Source of the DNA: Trypanosoma brucei gambiense DAL972
Taxonomy: Eukaryota > Euglenozoa > Kinetoplastea > Trypanosomatida > Trypanosomatidae
Direction of reading: 5' to 3'
NCBI RefSeq assembly: GCF_000210295.1
Contig: NC_026743.1
Location: 2,666,001-2,730,000 of the forward strand
Length of the DNA: 64,000 bases
Shown: positions 18,139 through 28,562 of the stretch, in pieces
Numbering within the stretch: the first letter of the stretch is position 1
Layout: each line of letters starts with the position of its first letter
Notes under the pieces: generated by a model
The model's input: the letters and a program-made list of their open reading frames with translations, nothing else
Database searches by the model: none
What the model was told of the DNA's origin: nothing
Position numbers and translations under genes: made by a program

Positions 18139-20432
18139 TTGCTGTGCTTGTGAGGTAGTAAGGGTATACCTGCATGTGCATTTGCATGGTTAACATGAGG
18201 GCTGCCGTTGCACTGCAGAAATCGTTAAGTGTGTAGCCGCCGTTTGGGGCCGGCTTCTGCCCCCTTTGTTTCACTTCTTTTATCTCTATCTTTCACTTTT
18301 CATTTTCCCTCTTCTATTTCGTTTTTTTCCGTTACCCACCCGTTGGGAGAGTTTTGATCGCTTATTTTGGAGCGTGGGTTGCAGTGGTTTGCACGGTGGT
18401 GAAATATTTTTCCTTATTATTTCGCTTTTCATGCTCCACTTAAAAGATATGTATATCTATATTTATGTGTGTGGTGAGGTATATGGAAGAGAATAAAAGG
18501 CCAAACTAAAATGCATGAGGGGGAGGGAAGTTGTGAGGCACGAAGAGGGGAAGTGGAAGGGATGGAGGAAAGAAAGAAAAAGTTCAAAAATAACCCCACC
18601 CTCAAAAAAAAAAAAAAGAGGAAGACTAGCGCGAGGGAGATGAAAAATGGAATAATCTGCATTGAGGAATTGTAAAGAAAAAGGCGAACACACATGCACA
18701 AACATACAATAATGGGTGAACCAGCGATGCATATGGTTCGAAATAATGTAAGGGAGTTGGAAAAAATTTGAAACGGTGCCCGTATCTCATTTTCCACTTT
18801 TTTACATCTTCTGCCGCCTTTGGTTTAGCCCTTCTTTCTTTCCTTTGGTTGAATTCACATGTTCCTTTTCTCTTAAGTCCGTCTGGAGTTCTCATTGAGG
18901 ATGGGATGGAGGGTCGCCGTTTAGTATGCATATATATATATATATATATATGCATTTGTGTATTGGGAAAATCAAAAATTCCGTCAATGAGTTGGTGTTT
19001 TTTTTTTTACTTTTTAATACCTTTTTAAAACCCTTTTAAAACAGCAATGTTAGTTGTTGCTTTTTTTTTTTCCCCTTGTTCTCTTCTATCCAGTAGGGGA
19101 CTTTCCCTTTCCTTCAGAGATTGTGCCGCAAAAAAAACCCAAAGGTCTGTTTTGACAGTTGAGCTCGCTTCCATGCAATGCAAAAACTATGTTCATAACT
19201 ATCTCTATATCTCTTTCTTTCTTTTTCCGCCAGCCACTTCCGTCGTATCGCGTCACCCCCCTTTTTGTTGTTTTCCCCAATTTTCCTTCTTTTCTTTTTT
19301 ACGCTTCCGTGTGTGCTTTCGTAGAGGATGGTGTGGGGGTTTATTGCCTCCTTTTTTTTATATTTTTATTTTGCAGAGGTGGGATGACGACAAGGGGCGG
19401 GGGGAGCGGTGAGGGACGAGGAGACATTTTGGATGAGTAATGTGATAATATCACCGCGAGAGCTCGACGAGGGTTCGATTTATTGCGTTTGTAGCGCAGG
19501 GGGGCACATGTGTGCGTTTAGAGAAAAATATCATATCTGATTCTAGGTGCGTAGGTGCGCGCGCGTGTGTGTGTGTTTGTGTGTGTGGGGAGGGAAGCCG
19601 CTTTAGTTTCATGGCTCCTCAAGCCGCTGTGCCCGGGAATGCATTCTCAGGTTATGGCACAGTATGAGGGCCGTATAGGGTGCCACTTTTTTGTTTTTTT
19701 TTTTCGTGATGGAACTGTCTCTGTTCATACTTTTTGTCTTATCCCTTTAACATTTCACTTTTTTTTTCCTTTACTCCATCTTCACTTTGTCTTGCGGATA
19801 TTCAGGTACATTTGTGACGCCGCATGTGAAATACTGGGGGAGGGGGAATTCTAGCTGGGTTTGCCCTGACTCTAACCTCACTTTTTTTTTTTTTAAAAAA
19901 AATCCTTCCTCTCTCCTCGGTGGATGCCATCGGTGGCTGCGTTGGCGCCACCCCCCTCCATCGATTTCTCTTTTGTGTCTTCGTTCTTTCACTTAATTTC
20001 ACTTTTTTTTATTTTTGTTTCTTCCATCTCCCCCGCCTCCCCCAAATCATGCCTGCCCATGACTCTTTGCATATTACAACGCTGGTACCACCTGCAGTCG
20101 TCCGTCAACTTTCTTCCGTTTGAATTGGGTGTGAGAGGAAGAAGCAGCCGTATGAGGGTACCGGGTCTACCGCGACTGTTATCGACAAACAAACCTCCGC
20201 ACATACGGTAGCACCAAACCAATACAAGTTCACGGTAAAACTTGAGTATCAAAGACCAGTTCCCCCCTTTGCTGCCCCATAAGCTTAATTACCCTAGCTG
20301 TGCGTCTTTCTATATGAAAAATAAACGCATGTTTACATATATATATATATACGTTTGTGTGAATGTCACTTTTTTTCCTTCTCCCCCACCATACTCTTTC
20401 GCTCTCGCTGGAAGTACAGGATAGCTGTGTAT
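17779..20432 (+). other. Long gene-free region with (TA)n and poly(T) tracts
   Basis: About 2.65 kb. It holds (TA)n at 18102-18134 and 18931-18951 (the latter flanked by ATGCA and TGCAT) and many poly(T) tracts. ATG-initiated frames such as 19047-19412 are Phe/Ser-rich translations of pyrimidine tracts. A strong pyrimidine tract at ~20370-20409 with AG at 20418-20419 is the likely acceptor for the next gene. Confidence 0.55.
20370..20419 (+). promoter_or_regulatory. Spliced-leader acceptor before the 1361-residue protein
   Basis: A long C/T tract (20370-20409) followed by the AG at 20418-20419, 13 bases before the ATG at 20433. It supports that ATG over the upstream non-ATG extension of the frame. 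Confidence 0.65.
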
Positions 20433-23400
20433 ATGTTATGCCGACGTTTCCTCGAATCACTGAGTGCGCCGCCGGCAGGGCTCACACTGCCGTTGGCATC
20501 ATCACGTTTCAGTTATCGAGTGAGTCCTGTGTTAAATTCAAATGCAGTTGGTGGTGACACAGGGGGTGTGGATGACCGGCTGCACGTCACGCCCTTCTTT
20601 GCTTCACTGTTTCCCAATCACTTTGCGGTAATAGGGTCGTGTGCAGAAAACAACAACTCCGCACTTTCATTAAAGTGCCCGCTCACCGCAAGGAGGGTTG
20701 CAGCGGCACCGCGCGTCACCGAACGTGTGGGGGATAGAAAAAGCAGTGTAAAGGCACAGCCGCTTCATCCTTGGCACGCTATTGCAAATATTAAACATGC
20801 TGTTCTCTATGGTTCAAATGGGGAGGACGGAGACAACAACCCCGAGCCTGATGCAAGTGGAACATCTCAAGCAAAATGCTGCTCGTTTACTATGCTCGAG
20901 GGGAGCCGTGACGCTGGAACGTCTACCGACGCGCAGCTTCACACGCGACGGACCACGGATTCGGATTGCGCAGATAAGGAAGACGAGGAGCTTTTGCTCA
21001 CTGCTATGAGGGCACGCCTGGCACGCTATTCCGTCCGAAATGATCCTACCACCAGTTCCAACGCCGCTTCCATTTGCAGCAACAATTGCACCGATGAAGA
21101 TACGGAGAAAGCCGCTCGCGACAGTGTGCCACATAAGAAACCCCTTACTCTGGAGCGGGTGATGCACGCTTCCGCCTACGCATTTCACCACACGTTTGAG
21201 GCCCTTGTACGCGACAAGCAAGATTGGCTGGCGGTTAAGTTGTTGCGCCGCTGGTGGCATCACAATCCACATCTCTTTCCACTCGAACTGCAGTTGCAGC
21301 AGCGAAAGGAGGTTGCGGATGTTTTGCGTAGGGTACGGTTGGGGGGAGAAATAATTGATGATCGAGACCGACAGACTATTGCAGAGTGCTTGTCTCAAGT
21401 GCCTGCCAAGAAGTACCTGGTTTCGTCTGCGTTATTCGGTCGTGTGTTGATGGTTGCACTCAGAATGGGCGACGCGGTGGTGGAAGAGGAGTTCGTACTG
21501 CGTGAATTGCTTTATGACGCCGTATACGGCATAGTTTGCGGAGGCTGCTTAGCAGGTGCTGAGGACACCTCTGAGGTTGCGGACACCAAGTCTTGCGACA
21601 TCGGCAATAAACATGGTGTCGGGCCCAGTGATGATGCTTTGGTGGTTGGTGTGGAGTCTCGATCCTCCGAAGGGGGTCCGCAGTTTCATCTTTACAAGGA
21701 GAAATACGAAGACTGGCTGGTGTTCGTTGGGGCTATTGCAGCAGCCGCGATGCTAGAACGACATGCGGAGAAGTTTCAACGTGAACATAACCGCGGGTTA
21801 ACATACGAGCGTCTTGTCCGCGCCGTACGCGAAGAGTATGCCGACTTCATGAACAGAGCGTGCCACCCACAACAAGGGCAACAATCGTGGTCGAGCGTTC
21901 CGTTTTCGGCGGACGTGAAGGAAAGCCTGCCGGTTTTGCCAGGCTGGGCCAAGATGCTATTCACAACGGTCTTCCGTTGTTACGAGGAGTCTGGAGTGTT
22001 TCATATTTCACCTGCCCGCCGTCCAGGCAACTGTGCTCTGCTGTGGAGGAATATTCATGCAAAACTTCTGGAGAAGTTTCCACACGTTTTTCATGCGGGA
22101 AGCACAGTCGCAACGTTGCTTTCATTGGAGGCACTTGAGGAAGCAGCCGTGTCAGCCATGGGTACGCGCCGTCTTTCCTTTGTTGGGAAAGAGGAGGCAC
22201 TGTGCCGGTGGCGACTGGAATGTCTATCCTGTAAAATCCCATTTGAGCTGTACGGGGGTGTACTCAATGGTGGTGAAAATACCGATGTGGACAATCAGCA
22301 AAACGTGGGGGACCCATACAATTGGCCATTTAGTGACTTGCCGCGTACGTACAAGCAGCGTCGAGCTCGTTTCGTTGCATCCTACAGCACCTTCTCCCAC
22401 AACGGCGACCGAGAGAACCTCGCCGCGAGTTCTTCCCTCGCGGACAGCGGTCGACACCAACTTCACTGGAAACACCGTGAGTTTTTTGGCTCTGGGGTTT
22501 GTCTTTCTTCCTCTCGACCAAACATTCCTGTTTTCACTTCCCCAGAGGAAGTATACCGCTGCGAGAGGGATGCTCTGGACGAGGTTGCTGATGCGTGGCG
22601 TTGCACGGTTGAGATATTTCGTGATTACTCATCACTGCCCTTACTTCAACTAGACCCTGCGTCCTCAGCCTTTTCGGCGAATGACAGCCTACGGGGGTGC
22701 GATGGCGATACAGCTTTGGAGGTTTCTAAGCCGTCCATGTTTGTTTTTCTGCGCCTTATGTCCCTGTTGGCCTCGACGGGCAACCCGCCAAATATCACTG
22801 CTGAGAAAGGATCGGCTGGTGATCTGCACTTTCCTCTGGTGGAGTGTATCGAGAGGGACATTATCCCTTTGTGTCATCCGAGTGTTGCAGCACACTTGCG
22901 CCGCTGTTGTGTTACCCATTTATCACGAAGTGGCACGCGGGGAGTGCGGCTGCTTTTGGCTCAGCACCAATTGCTCTTGTCGCAGAAGTTGAATGAGGAT
23001 GCTGCCTTGGAGCGACTCCTGACCGGGTTGTTGTGGTCGGGGGGCAATGGAAGTCACGAGGGCGTGTGTCCTCGTGGCTGCTTCTCCTTTGGAAGCGGGT
23101 CGTTAGCATGGCAGTTTATTGCCCAGCAGCGTCGCACTTTCTCCTCTTCATCTGGTTGGTTTATGCTTGATTTGATTCTTTCGCACTTGGTGACGCTCTC
23201 TCTCTCGATACCTGATGACCACAGGTGTGCGGTGTTCGTTTCCTCCAACATGATTGCCGTCGCAAGTGACAACGCGCGTGAAGACACCGCTGTGCATTCT
23301 TCACTTCGGGGTGAGTTGAGTTGTAACCCGCCACCTGCACAGCATCTGTATGTTTCGCTACTACAGTTGCTGGCGTGGGTCGTTGAACAGGAGGAGGTAG

Positions 23401-24518
23401 GTAAGATTGACAAGTGTCGGGGAACCGGAACTACATCGGCTACTGATGCAACCGCTGGAGTGGATGTAGAATTGAGCTGTGAATGCACGGATGGTGAGCT
23501 CCCATCGCTGCATGAGACTGCCCATCACTGGCGGACTGTTCGGCGGTTCCTTTGCAAGGTTTCAGGTTCCCCATTTTCTCGCGTTCCTTTTGCGCCATCG
23601 GTGTTGGAACGAATAGCCCTAATCCTCGTTCACACCTGTCCTGACCTCGAACTGCTTTTAGGGTCATTACTTACCCTTTTGTTACAACATCAGAGGCAGC
23701 AGCTTAATAAGAAACTTTTTGCCTTTTGCACGAAATCAACATATGGACCAATGAATGCGGGGCAGGACGATACCACGTCTCCTATTACCCCGCGGTTGTT
23801 GTCAAGTCTTTGTGGATTGTTGGTGATAAATGGAGTGAAGGGGCGTGGTGTGTTGGAGTGGCGTACCCGTAGGGGTGCTCCCGGTTGTGGCAGTGAGGAG
23901 GAAAAAGTCTCACTCTGTGAGTGGCACTGCTCCTGCTTTGAAAGTGTCATGCAGGATAGCCATTCGTCTTGTGAGGGCCAAGATACTCGTGGGAGTGGTC
24001 GTGGCGCTGCGAGTGTTGCAGGTGGCGAGGACGCGATGGAAGTAACGAAAATCGGGCAAACTGGAGTTGAAGCGAAGTACCTTGTGGGCAGCGTCGTACT
24101 TGGTATAATCGTAGGGGACAGTAAATGGAAGTCATTTTCTGCTGACAACTACAACGTGGCGCTTTTTCTCGACTCAATCCAAAATGACGATAGGGGTGTG
24201 TGCGCCAGGGGTTCCAGTGCTACTGACGGAAAGGGCGTTTTCCCCCTAGGAGTTGTGCTTCCGTCGGTGCAGATGACTTCTCTATACCCCGCGGGTGTGC
24301 GTCAACGTGTCACAAGCATCAAAGATGTTTTTCGGGAGATGCAGCCCGATCAGCGCTCACGAGTGCGGCAATCTCTATCGCAGAGGGAGCGTACGGAGGT
24401 GGGGGGAATGCTTGCTGATTTTATCTTACCCGGGGCTGACGCAGAGGAGTGTGATGGAGACATTGTGCGTCAATTCACACAACCTGGGGCTGTGAACGGG
24501 GTATGCCACCGTGAGTAG
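20433..24518 (+). CDS. Large unknown protein, predicted mitochondrial
   Basis: A 1361-residue protein from ATG 20433. The N terminus (MLCRRFLESLSAPPAGL) is rich in Arg, Leu and Ser without acidic residues until Glu8, and looks like a mitochondrial presequence. The body is largely helical, with segments such as WLAVKLLRRWWHHNP and LVSSALFGRVLMVALRMGD near 290-370 that recall helical-repeat proteins. I cannot confirm PPR or HEAT repeats. Cysteine and Gly/Ser-rich linkers separate apparent domains. No catalytic motif or membrane span is obvious. A role in mitochondrial RNA metabolism or ribosomes is common for such proteins in kinetoplastids, but here it is only a guess. Confidence 0.85.
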   Translation: MLCRRFLESLSAPPAGLTLPLASSRFSYRVSPVLNSNAVGGDTGGVDDRLHVTPFFASLFPNHFAVIGSCAENNNSALSLKCPLTARRVAAAPRVTERVGDRKSSVKAQPLHPWHAIANIKHAVLYGSNGEDGDNNPEPDASGTSQAKCCSFTMLEGSRDAGTSTDAQLHTRRTTDSDCADKEDEELLLTAMRARLARYSVRNDPTTSSNAASICSNNCTDEDTEKAARDSVPHKKPLTLERVMHASAYAFHHTFEALVRDKQDWLAVKLLRRWWHHNPHLFPLELQLQQRKEVADVLRRVRLGGEIIDDRDRQTIAECLSQVPAKKYLVSSALFGRVLMVALRMGDAVVEEEFVLRELLYDAVYGIVCGGCLAGAEDTSEVADTKSCDIGNKHGVGPSDDALVVGVESRSSEGGPQFHLYKEKYEDWLVFVGAIAAAAMLERHAEKFQREHNRGLTYERLVRAVREEYADFMNRACHPQQGQQSWSSVPFSADVKESLPVLPGWAKMLFTTVFRCYEESGVFHISPARRPGNCALLWRNIHAKLLEKFPHVFHAGSTVATLLSLEALEEAAVSAMGTRRLSFVGKEEALCRWRLECLSCKIPFELYGGVLNGGENTDVDNQQNVGDPYNWPFSDLPRTYKQRRARFVASYSTFSHNGDRENLAASSSLADSGRHQLHWKHREFFGSGVCLSSSRPNIPVFTSPEEVYRCERDALDEVADAWRCTVEIFRDYSSLPLLQLDPASSAFSANDSLRGCDGDTALEVSKPSMFVFLRLMSLLASTGNPPNITAEKGSAGDLHFPLVECIERDIIPLCHPSVAAHLRRCCVTHLSRSGTRGVRLLLAQHQLLLSQKLNEDAALERLLTGLLWSGGNGSHEGVCPRGCFSFGSGSLAWQFIAQQRRTFSSSSGWFMLDLILSHLVTLSLSIPDDHRCAVFVSSNMIAVASDNAREDTAVHSSLRGELSCNPPPAQHLYVSLLQLLAWVVEQEEVGKIDKCRGTGTTSATDATAGVDVELSCECTDGELPSLHETAHHWRTVRRFLCKVSGSPFSRVPFAPSVLERIALILVHTCPDLELLLGSLLTLLLQHQRQQLNKKLFAFCTKSTYGPMNAGQDDTTSPITPRLLSSLCGLLVINGVKGRGVLEWRTRRGAPGCGSEEEKVSLCEWHCSCFESVMQDSHSSCEGQDTRGSGRGAASVAGGEDAMEVTKIGQTGVEAKYLVGSVVLGIIVGDSKWKSFSADNYNVALFLDSIQNDDRGVCARGSSATDGKGVFPLGVVLPSVQMTSLYPAGVRQRVTSIKDVFREMQPDQRSRVRQSLSQRERTEVGGMLADFILPGADAEECDGDIVRQFTQPGAVNGVCHRE

Positions 24519-24863
24519 TATATCTGGGATCGAGGTAGGACGCTTGATGTCCCCATTATTTCAACCTGTCCACCAAAAGTTGTTGGGCTCTTCGGGATAC
24601 TCACCATTTGGCGATGCAAAATGCATATTTCTACCTGTTGTTGACATGTGCACCGTCTGAGGAGCTCGTTCCCATTTTGTGGAGGGGGCGGCTATTGTTG
24701 TGCATGGTTAGTTTTGAGGCATCCCACTGCTTCGTTGATGCCGTCATTAGCACTCTCTTGGCTTGACTGCTCTTTTTCCCTTTGTGCAATTTGGTTTTTG
24801 TCGTGAATGGATCGAGTTTAAGTGGTGATTAGAGCGTGCAGGTGCTGTTTGTGCAATTAACAC
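24519..24863 (+). other. Intergenic region, no gene seen
   Basis: About 345 bases with a pyrimidine-rich segment near 24760-24800 (CTTGACTGCTCTTTTTCCC) that probably serves trans-splicing of the next gene. Confidence 0.5.
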
Positions 24864-26801
24864 ATGAGATGCGCACGTTTCTATCTTATACAGTGGAGGC
24901 ACACGGTTGCCGCTGGCACCGCCGCACCTCCCCGTCGTAAGCGGCAATTCAACATGAAGGAGGGAGTCAGGGAGCCCCGTCCTCCCAGAAGCACTGAAGT
25001 GAGTGCATCACCAGCTACCGTATCCACACCGTATCGGTCGCCTAGAGGCCTCACGCGCCCCCTTTCTCAACGAGAGGAGTATCGTGCCTTCCAACAACAG
25101 CAGCACGAGGCCTTGTGCAATCGTGGGATTCCAGGGGAGTGGATGACGCCATTGCCATCACGTGTTGGTATTGACGAGCACGGTTATGAGGCTCCCCGAG
25201 TTACAAAAGAGGAGCGCCGAACAATGTTGCAGCAGGCATTAGAACGCAACGCAGCATCGGTTGTGGAATTCACGGATGGTGGAGAAAGTGACATTGAAAC
25301 CCACGGAATGAGTTCTAGCGACTTTCATTCGCGGGATGGATGGACGACGATACCAAAGGAATCGGCACTGTATAGCAACATTTGTGCGCGTGACGAGCTT
25401 CAGTCACGCGCGCGTCACAACTCTTGGTCTCTCTCCCACCTGCGAGGACATGAAAGGGAAACGGGGAACCTGGCAACACCAGGTTCGTCGGCTGAATCTA
25501 TGGACAAGGACTGTGTTTCCGTCGCCTCTGAAGACGTTATTGATGCTTCACGAAGACGGCGACATCAGGACGAAGGTTCCTATACAAATGTGTTGGGGGG
25601 CGATTTGTTAGAACCGAACTTTGAGAGCATTGGGCAGCCGCGCTCAACTTATGGGATGCGCAAGTTGTTTGTTGCTGGGCTTACAGGTTACGAAGGAATG
25701 ATCACCAAGGGGGAGGAGGCACTCATATGTGGAGAGTTAATGCTCTTGTTACAGGATCGGCGCGCTGCGTATATCGCAGAAGAAACACGTTACTGCGTCA
25801 ATTTGTACGAAAAAGAGCTTGGAATCCCGGGGAAGGACACACTTGCCTTCGCAATGGACCGTGCCCCCACTCTACAGGCAGTGCTGGAACGGTTCTTTCA
25901 TCTCGGTATTATTCCAAGTTTGCCCAACATATGCCAAGTCAACGAGATGATCGGTAACTTCTCGGGGTATCCCGTCCACAAGAAACCGCACACAGTAGGA
26001 CCATACGTTGGTATAATGAATCTCGTTTCGACCACTGTGATGCACATGCAGCACGTAGACAGCCCCTGGTTCCCCCGCATACATATGAGCCCACGGTCCC
26101 TTTTCATCGTGGAACAACCGTGTTTAGGGGAGTACAAAATGGGTTACAAACAAACACACCAGCCCTTTCACGCCTTTGAATATGCTACGCGTGTATCTAA
26201 AGATTATCGCATCGAGGTGATGTTTGCTACGGTTGAGGTCTCACACATGCGGTGCCTTCGTGAGGCCGTCGGCCTCACCGACTATGCACGGGTCAAACAG
26301 CTTGATGGAGGGGGTTCTGACGGTGTTCCAAGGCGTCAGGAGCCTCAGTTGACCGAAACGGCTTCGTCAAAATCGTGCGTAACACGGAGTGGGGAGGAAA
26401 ATGATATGTCCTTGTTTGTCGGTTCAGCTGATAGGTGGATTGAACGTCTGCAACGTCAGCTTCATGCGGCTGAAGTCGATAATCGTGGGTCTTCTGGGAG
26501 AGAGACGGCAAGCGTTCAAGGCCCCTGCCATGATGGCAATTTGCTCAGGGAACAACTACTTGCTACGGGGAGCATTGGTTCAAAGTCACGACCATTTGAA
26601 ACTTCTAACGCAGCGGAGGAGGAGGGGCGGGGCGCAGCGGCGGAAAATGGTGGAGGAGCGAACCAGTCGAGGCGCCGGATAATGGCTCTGAAGGCACGCT
26701 ACGAGCTTGCAAAGAAGTTAAGAGAGGAGCGTGGACCGGAGGTGTCTAGTGGTATGCGCGTCATCAAGGGCCACTCACCGTTGGAAAAGCCACGGCTGTA
26801 G
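24864..26801 (+). CDS. AlkB-like (2OG-Fe(II) oxygenase fold) protein with altered catalytic residues
   Basis: A 645-residue protein from ATG 24864; Met31 is an alternative start. Residues ~265-460 follow the order of AlkB-family domains of the ALKBH4/6/7 kind. A helical lead ends in LERFFHLGIIPSLPNICQVN (Asn360), then GYPVHKKPHTVGPYVGIMNL, then TVMHM, then SPRSLFIVEQ (Arg411-Ser412), then GYKQTHQ (His432), and finally YRIEVMFATVE (Arg449). In active members the fourth stretch reads H-x-D; here it is His372-Lys373-Lys374, so the iron-binding Asp appears to be missing. The last strand normally ends in a second Arg for 2-oxoglutarate, which is Ala here. The flanks (1-260 and 470-645) look disordered. 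It may be a pseudo-enzyme or a very divergent oxygenase. Confidence 0.85.
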   Translation: MRCARFYLIQWRHTVAAGTAAPPRRKRQFNMKEGVREPRPPRSTEVSASPATVSTPYRSPRGLTRPLSQREEYRAFQQQQHEALCNRGIPGEWMTPLPSRVGIDEHGYEAPRVTKEERRTMLQQALERNAASVVEFTDGGESDIETHGMSSSDFHSRDGWTTIPKESALYSNICARDELQSRARHNSWSLSHLRGHERETGNLATPGSSAESMDKDCVSVASEDVIDASRRRRHQDEGSYTNVLGGDLLEPNFESIGQPRSTYGMRKLFVAGLTGYEGMITKGEEALICGELMLLLQDRRAAYIAEETRYCVNLYEKELGIPGKDTLAFAMDRAPTLQAVLERFFHLGIIPSLPNICQVNEMIGNFSGYPVHKKPHTVGPYVGIMNLVSTTVMHMQHVDSPWFPRIHMSPRSLFIVEQPCLGEYKMGYKQTHQPFHAFEYATRVSKDYRIEVMFATVEVSHMRCLREAVGLTDYARVKQLDGGGSDGVPRRQEPQLTETASSKSCVTRSGEENDMSLFVGSADRWIERLQRQLHAAEVDNRGSSGRETASVQGPCHDGNLLREQLLATGSIGSKSRPFETSNAAEEEGRGAAAENGGGANQSRRRIMALKARYELAKKLREERGPEVSSGMRVIKGHSPLEKPRL

Positions 26802-27548
26802 TCGACTTTTTGTAGTAGTCACTCCTTTTGGGTGCCTGCACCCCTGGTATTTCATCTGCTTCGGCTCGTGCTGATTTACCGTGTGGGCGAAGGTGGATCC
26901 TCTATGCTTTCTGATGCAAAGTTGCTATTCCCATTGTTCTAGAATTCGCTTGCCTCCTCGAATTCAGTGGGATAGGGGAGGTGGTTGCGATGGTGGTTTG
27001 TGATGATGGTGGCTAAGGGGGGAGAACAAAGGACACAGGGCTGTGTAGGTCGTGTTTTATGATTCCATTGGTCTTTTGCCCGATGCGTACTATTGGTGTG
27101 CAAGTTGCGGAGGGATGCTGTTGGTGACGGTTTGTTTCCCCCACTTTTTTCACTCATTTTTCTTCTTTTTGTGCACTATCGGGTAAGCATCTCTAATAAA
27201 TGTGGTTTGCCAGGTGTATATATATATATATATATATATACCTGTGTGTGTGTGTGTGCGTGTGTGCTCTACTGCACTCTAAGTAGCAGGACCATCACTT
27301 TGAGTTCTCTCTCTTCCTTTTAAATTCCTGGAACGGTACGGCCTCGTGAGGGGAAGGGGAAAGTCATTTATGTTTCTGCCTTCATATCTATATTTTTTTT
27401 TGCTTCGTCCACTTTCCCCCGAATAACAACATAAGGTGTAGGCGTGAGACCTACTTGTGTCTAGTGGCCGTGTGTAGGTGGCAGCGTTGCAACAACGCTG
27501 TGAGAACGCCTGCTGTGGCTTTTCTGCGGAGGGGTGGAGAGAAGCCTC
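26802..27548 (+). other. Intergenic region with (TA)n(GT)n
   Basis: About 750 bases. (TA)n at ~27216-27241 followed by (GT)n to ~27265. No supported gene. A pyrimidine tract near 27390-27420 (TTTTTTTTGCTTCGTCCAC) followed by AG at ~27435 may be the acceptor for the next mRNA. Confidence 0.5.
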
Positions 27549-28562
27549 ATGTGGCGCCGGGGGATTTTACTTCTCGCACCTCCTCGCGTGCTCTGTCTTA
27601 CAATGGCGCCAGGTGGGACTATGGCGACGGCGCTCACGCAACTCGGTTACAAGCCGTACACATTTCGTCACACATTTACAGAGGGACGCGTCGGCACGCA
27701 TCCGCAGGAGTGGTGCGCGGTTCTTGACAAGGAGAAGGCTTTTGACTCCACTATTTTAGGGAACTCGCAGTGTGGGGCCGCAACAGCGGGTAATGGAGTT
27801 AGTTTTGATGCACTGGTAGGGCTACCCAGTACATTGGCATTTGAATCCATACTAAGGGAGTGCCCTTTAAGCACACGTGTTATTCTCGTAGAAGAGACTG
27901 ACAAGGATGCCTGGATGAGAGAGGCGGAAACAACGTGGGAACTGCTTTTGCAGCAGACGGAGCGGGCGGCGCGCCGACGTGCGGGCGCGTACCTTCACAA
28001 AATGGTCCAGAAAATGACCACGGGCATAGTGAGTGGGGGATGTGGAAAAAGAAAACAAATATCACCAGTTGCTTTTATTGATATGCTTGAGGAGCGCATC
28101 AAAAAAACTGTTCCACGGGATCGGTTGCTCGTATATCGCTACGGTGATGGCTGGGAGCCGTTATGCCGCTTCCTCTCCAAGCCTCTTCCAACTGGAGACG
28201 GTACCGAACCTCTGCCTTTCCCAGCGCGTGACGACGGTACATCTGACGTGGCCTATTTGGCCGATCGACTGCAGCGTGTTGATCGAGTTGTCTGGTGGGC
28301 AACATGTTGCCTTGTCGCTGCCGCTATTGTAATTTACACACCCTTCTGCGCTCAACTGCGTGACATTGTGGCGGAATATTACGTGGACTATCGTGCCTCC
28401 TTTGAACCCCTTTTGGAAGAGAGCGCTGCTTCTGGTGGCAAACTCACACTCCGCCGGGCTCTCGTTTTGGCGAAAAATACAACAATGGCTTTTGAAGAGA
28501 AGTTAAATGAGCGTGGGGGTGTTGTTGGGGCGGCGGGTGAGGCGCTGAGTAAACTTACGTAA
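27549..28562 (+). CDS. Sulfotransfer_4-type protein with a C-terminal membrane segment
   Basis: A 337-residue protein from ATG 27549; upstream the frame opens only via GTG. The layout matches the Sulfotransfer_4 family (P-loop-like sulfotransferases). A phosphate-loop-like start APGGTMATALTQLGYKPYTF (residues ~20-39) corresponds to the family's G-T-x-R-T-G-T-x-S-L region, but is substituted. Then come DALVGLPSTLAFESILREC, STRVILVEETDKDAWMREAE (110-128), and the family hallmark DRLLVYRYGDGWEPLCRFLS (191-210) followed by PLPFP. A hydrophobic segment at ~247-265 (VVWWATCCLVAAAIVIYTPF) would anchor it in a membrane, as seen in related fungal proteins. Whether it transfers sulfate from PAPS is unproven because the loop is atypical. 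Confidence 0.85.
   Translation: MWRRGILLLAPPRVLCLTMAPGGTMATALTQLGYKPYTFRHTFTEGRVGTHPQEWCAVLDKEKAFDSTILGNSQCGAATAGNGVSFDALVGLPSTLAFESILRECPLSTRVILVEETDKDAWMREAETTWELLLQQTERAARRRAGAYLHKMVQKMTTGIVSGGCGKRKQISPVAFIDMLEERIKKTVPRDRLLVYRYGDGWEPLCRFLSKPLPTGDGTEPLPFPARDDGTSDVAYLADRLQRVDRVVWWATCCLVAAAIVIYTPFCAQLRDIVAEYYVDYRASFEPLLEESAASGGKLTLRRALVLAKNTTMAFEEKLNERGGVVGAAGEALSKLT

Noticed and set aside
19047..19412. 121-codon ATG frame in the 17.8-20.4 kb spacer
   Set aside because: Phe/Ser-rich translation of pyrimidine tracts, with no domain and no clear acceptor context.
19441..19500. Possible tRNA B box (GGTTCGATTT)
   Set aside because: No A box or acceptor stem could be found around it.
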